Virus record (IMG/VR): IMGVR_UViG_3300009149_003820
Span: 1 to 22,095 of that record
Origin: a virus
Reading direction: 5' to 3' (one strand)
Length of the DNA: 22,095 nucleotides
Of this stretch, positions 20,414-22,095 are shown piece after piece. The notes below the pieces were generated by a model. That model did no database searches, was not told where the DNA came from, and worked only from the letters and a program-made list of their open reading frames with translations. The translations under genes and the position numbers were made by a program. Position 1 is the stretch's first letter. The number at the start of each line of letters is the position of its first letter.

Positions 20414-20677
20414 TTATATTTTAACCCCTTCTTTGTTTACCTTGCCAATCAATTCTTGTATATCAATCTTTTTCCTATTTGTAATATAAGGAATATATTT
20501 ATCATAAACAAAGACAATACTATCAAAGTATGTTAAAAGTCCAGCGTCATCTCTTGTCTGTGAAAATTTATGAAAGCATTTATAAGGTATGCCATTATCA
20601 TATAAAAGCCTCAAAACTTTATTATAAGATATAATGTCAATCGTGCCTCTAAAAGTTATCTTGTGTATATGCTTCAT
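20414..20677 (-). CDS. Hypothetical protein, 87 aa
   Basis: Not recognised. Alternating strands and helices: KHIHKITFRGTIDIISYNKV, LLYDNGIPYKCFHKF, FDSIVFVYDKYIPYI. Cytoplasmic. Located between two promoters. Weak ribosome binding site (AGAGAGAAGC). Confidence 0.58.
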   Translation of the reverse strand: MKHIHKITFRGTIDIISYNKVLRLLYDNGIPYKCFHKFSQTRDDAGLLTYFDSIVFVYDKYIPYITNRKKIDIQELIGKVNKEGVKI

Positions 20678-20696
20678 TTTTAGCTTCTCTCTATTT

Positions 20697-20927
20697 TTAT
20701 AGATAAAAGTAATGTATATCTTTTGTAATATCGTGTAATATCAATAAGTTTTTAACTTTGCTGTATTCTGCCTGCTCTATCTTTTTATGTAAAGGTATAA
20801 CATCGGACATATTATAAAAGTCCCCTTTTAACATAGTTTTGGCATTTTCTACCGCATAAGCCATTTCTGTAGCATCGTTAAAAATCTCTGTATAACCTAC
20901 ACAATTGCAAGTATAGTTAGCTTTCAT
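20697..20927 (-). CDS. Hypothetical protein, 76 aa
   Basis: Not recognised. Starts MKANYTCNCVGYTEIFNDAT with a CNC motif, continues helical (EMAYAVENAKTMLKGDF) and ends HDITKDIHYFYL. AAAGGGGC upstream of the ATG. It is the first gene after the promoter at 20956-20987. Confidence 0.58.
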   Translation of the reverse strand: MKANYTCNCVGYTEIFNDATEMAYAVENAKTMLKGDFYNMSDVIPLHKKIEQAEYSKVKNLLILHDITKDIHYFYL

Positions 20928-20955
20928 TGTATTGTTGCCCCTTTAATTTAATGTA

Positions 20956-20987
20956 AGTATACCATAAAGAAGTCTAAAAAAAGTCAA
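20956..20987 (-). promoter_or_regulatory. Extended -10 promoter with distant -35
   Basis: TGG-TATACT (-10 at 20956-20961) followed by TAC, with TTGACT at 20982-20987. The spacing is 20 bases, longer than the optimum, so the extended -10 or an activator may compensate. Same TGGTATACTT core as the other early promoters. Confidence 0.6.
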
Positions 20988-20989
20988 GC

Positions 20990-21251
20990 CCCTAAATCAA
21001 AAAATATAATCAAAAAAATTGATAAAAACCACATAAGACAATCAACAAAAGTAAGTAACTGTAAGCACCCGTAAGCGTAAATCGTAGTCAAGTAAAACCT
21101 CGTAACCCTAACAGGTTAACAAAGTTAAGTAAGACTATTAAGTGGTGAGTGCATAAGTGGGGTAAGTGGCAGGCCAGCGACCCCCTCACTCATATATCAT
21201 ATAGCCACCTCGTCGGGGAAAGTGCTTTTTATTTTATTTATCGTCGAATTT
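20990..21251. other. Intergenic region with GTAAG direct repeats, possible iteron or operator cluster
   Basis: About 260 bases without a supported gene. On the plus strand, GTAAG recurs at about 21050, 21061 and 21071, with further GTAA/TTAAGTAAG variants to about 21135 and GGGGTAAGTGG near 21160. The nearest copies are spaced 10-11 bases, one helical turn. The flank toward 21000 is a very AT-rich stretch with A runs. A repeat cluster next to an AT-rich stretch resembles an iteron origin, but could equally be repressor sites. Confidence 0.4.
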
Positions 21252-21374
21252 TTATTCTGTTTCCTTTTTGCAATCATCGCACACTAAAACTAAATCACAA
21301 TCAGCTTGAGAAACATCGTTCCATCCTATCCTGCAACCACATATAGAGCAAAATATAGGCTCTAAGTCTTTCAT
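21252..21374 (-). CDS. Zinc-ribbon mini-protein, 40 aa
   Basis: ATG 21374 with GGGAGGTGATC upstream, TAA 21252. CSICGCR (9-15) and CDDC (32-35) form a minimal zinc ribbon; the linker is IGWNDVSQADCDLVL. Too small for a catalytic role; likely an adaptor or nucleic-acid binder. Confidence 0.62.
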   Translation of the reverse strand: MKDLEPIFCSICGCRIGWNDVSQADCDLVLVCDDCKKETE

Positions 21375-21410
21375 TTAAGATCACCTCCCAGCTTTTAAAA
21401 CCTGTGCTTT

Positions 21411-21433
21411 TACTATATTTTATAGTAAGTATA
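21411..21433 (-). promoter_or_regulatory. Operator-like palindrome next to a TATACTTAC box
   Basis: Perfect inverted repeat TACTATA-AAA-TATAGTA (21411-21427) directly downstream of TATACT (21428-21433). No good -35 is visible at 16-18 bases. It may be a repressor-controlled or weak promoter for the 40-residue gene. Confidence 0.4.
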
Positions 21434-21443
21434 CGTTTTATTT

Positions 21444-21644
21444 TTAAATCGCCTCGTAAGCCCTCGCTGTCACCCATTGTCCATTCAGGTATTGCTCCTC
21501 TGTTACTTTGTTATTGTAAGGCTCGCCATCCTCTTTTTTGCATCGGCTCAGCCATACCCTGATCTTAGCCGTCTCAAGTTTTAAGTCCTCCGCTTGGCCT
21601 ATGCTTAAAATAGGCAGTTTCTCAAGCTCTTTTAAGGTATACAT
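21444..21644 (-). CDS. Conserved-looking phage hypothetical protein, 66 aa
   Basis: MYTLKELEKLPILSIGQAED, then IRVWLSRCKKEDGEPYNNKV and QYLNGQWVTARAYEA. The P-I-L-S-x-G-Q-A, V-W-L-S-R and DGEPYNNKVT segments match my memory of a small protein common in phages and prophages, of unknown function. CGGAGGC precedes the ATG. Confidence 0.72.
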   Translation of the reverse strand: MYTLKELEKLPILSIGQAEDLKLETAKIRVWLSRCKKEDGEPYNNKVTEEQYLNGQWVTARAYEAI

Positions 21645-21661
21645 ATTTAGCCTCCGAGTAG

Positions 21662-21787
21662 TTAGGCTGCTTTTATCTTCCAGCCTTTAGGCTTATTCTT
21701 TAGGCTTCCTGTATAGACTATCTCCTCATAGTAGCCATCTTTATTTATTCGCCAAATCTTATGTTGTCTTAAATTATATACTTGCAT
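21662..21787 (-). CDS. Small hypothetical protein, 41 aa
   Basis: ATG 21787 with a perfect AAAGGAGGTGACAAA site, TAA 21662. MQVYNLRQHKIWRINKDGYY, EEIVYTGSLKNKPKGWKIKA: a compact basic beta-type sequence. Not recognised, but the ribosome binding site makes the gene credible. Confidence 0.62.
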   Translation of the reverse strand: MQVYNLRQHKIWRINKDGYYEEIVYTGSLKNKPKGWKIKAA

Positions 21788-21800
21788 TTTGTCACCTCCT

Positions 21801-21980
21801 TTATAGTTCGATTATAACAAACTTAAAAACCCTTTTGACTTTATACAGTGTATAGTTTTTATGTGCCTTTTTAAGTAAATTTATTTGAGCCTTGTTTCTT
21901 GTTATTATAGCAAGCTCAGAATTATAAGCTTCTCTATATCTCGGCTTTACTGTTTTAGCGTAAGATTGATTATAAGTCAT
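21801..21980 (-). CDS. Small basic hypothetical protein, 59 aa
   Basis: I choose ATG 21980 because it overlaps the stop of the upstream gene (ATGA) and has GGTGGAG just before it; an in-frame ATG at 21992 would add MVEK. MTYNQSYAKTVKPRYREAYN, then NLLKKAHKNYTLYKVKRVFK. Basic, no membrane segment, unknown. Confidence 0.58.
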   Translation of the reverse strand: MTYNQSYAKTVKPRYREAYNSELAIITRNKAQINLLKKAHKNYTLYKVKRVFKFVIIEL

Positions 21981-22095
21981 TTTCTCCACCATTCCCGCTT
22001 TAATGTTTCCTGGTAGTCCTCTATATCAAAGCCCAGCCATTTACCAGGGGTCTTTGTTTTTATCTTGTGTAAGTGCCTTTTATCATAACATTCCC
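21977..22095 (-). CDS. C-terminal end of a gene cut by the window edge
   Basis: Open frame entering from the right edge and stopping at TGA 21977. The visible 38 residues include KTKTPGKWLGFDIEDYQETL and end KREWWRK. Basic and Trp-rich. Not recognised; the start lies outside the window. Confidence 0.6.
   Translation of the reverse strand, partial: ECYDKRHLHKIKTKTPGKWLGFDIEDYQETLKREWWRK

Noticed and set aside
21170-21200. GGCAGGCCAGCG considered as a remnant of a template repeat
   Set aside because: Only a few bases (GGCC) are shared with the variable repeat; no extended similarity.
1-22095. CRISPR arrays, tRNA or rRNA genes, insertion sequences
   Set aside because: No regularly spaced direct repeats of 25-40 bases, no cloverleaf-like stretch or rRNA-like sequence, and no transposase were seen. 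A tRNA search program was not available.

Overview
The window is an AT-rich (roughly one third G+C by eye) piece of what is most likely a tailed-phage or prophage genome. Every gene I can support lies on the minus strand, so transcription runs from right to left. Genes are tightly packed: stop/start overlaps of the ATGA type are frequent, Shine-Dalgarno sequences are strong (GGAGG-like), and many products are shorter than 60 residues. TTGACA/TATACT promoters, a peptide deformylase and strong Shine-Dalgarno sites point to a bacterial host. I cannot name the host from this sequence. Stop codons follow the standard bacterial code.

Right part (22.1-18.1 kb), probably early genes: a cut gene at the right edge, then a run of small unknown proteins. 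A striking number carry paired CxxC zinc-ribbon motifs. At least three promoters share a TGGTATACTT extended -10 box. Two repeat-bearing intergenic stretches (18.73-18.99 and 20.99-21.25 kb) separate the units.

Middle right (18.1-13.3 kb): selfish nucleases and regulators. An HNH homing endonuclease gene is broken by an amber codon, and two related PD-(D/E)XK nucleases with helix-turn-helix repeats stand apart from each other. There is also a HExxH metallopeptidase, an exported protein with a Gly/Thr/Asn-rich tail preceded by a run of 11 C, and a sigma-70 region 4 regulator. The unit starting at 13.3 kb has a very good promoter whose -10 box sits inside a perfect inverted repeat.

Middle (13.3-5.2 kb): replication and diversity. 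A winged-helix replication-initiator-like protein is followed, after a candidate regulated promoter, by a small gene with a frameshift in an A7 run. Next comes a DUF1566 C-type-lectin-like protein whose last 46 codons look like the variable repeat of a diversity-generating retroelement. Its reverse transcriptase and template repeat are not in the window. Further on lies a DnaG-DnaB type primase-helicase interrupted exactly in its Walker A motif by a 424-residue LAGLIDADG intein.

Left part (5.2-0 kb): host-takeover or processing enzymes. These are a peptide deformylase with an extra Cys/His tail, a membrane-anchored trypsin-like protease, a metallophosphoesterase with two helix-turn-helix units, and a cut glycosyltransferase-TPR-methyltransferase fusion at the left edge.
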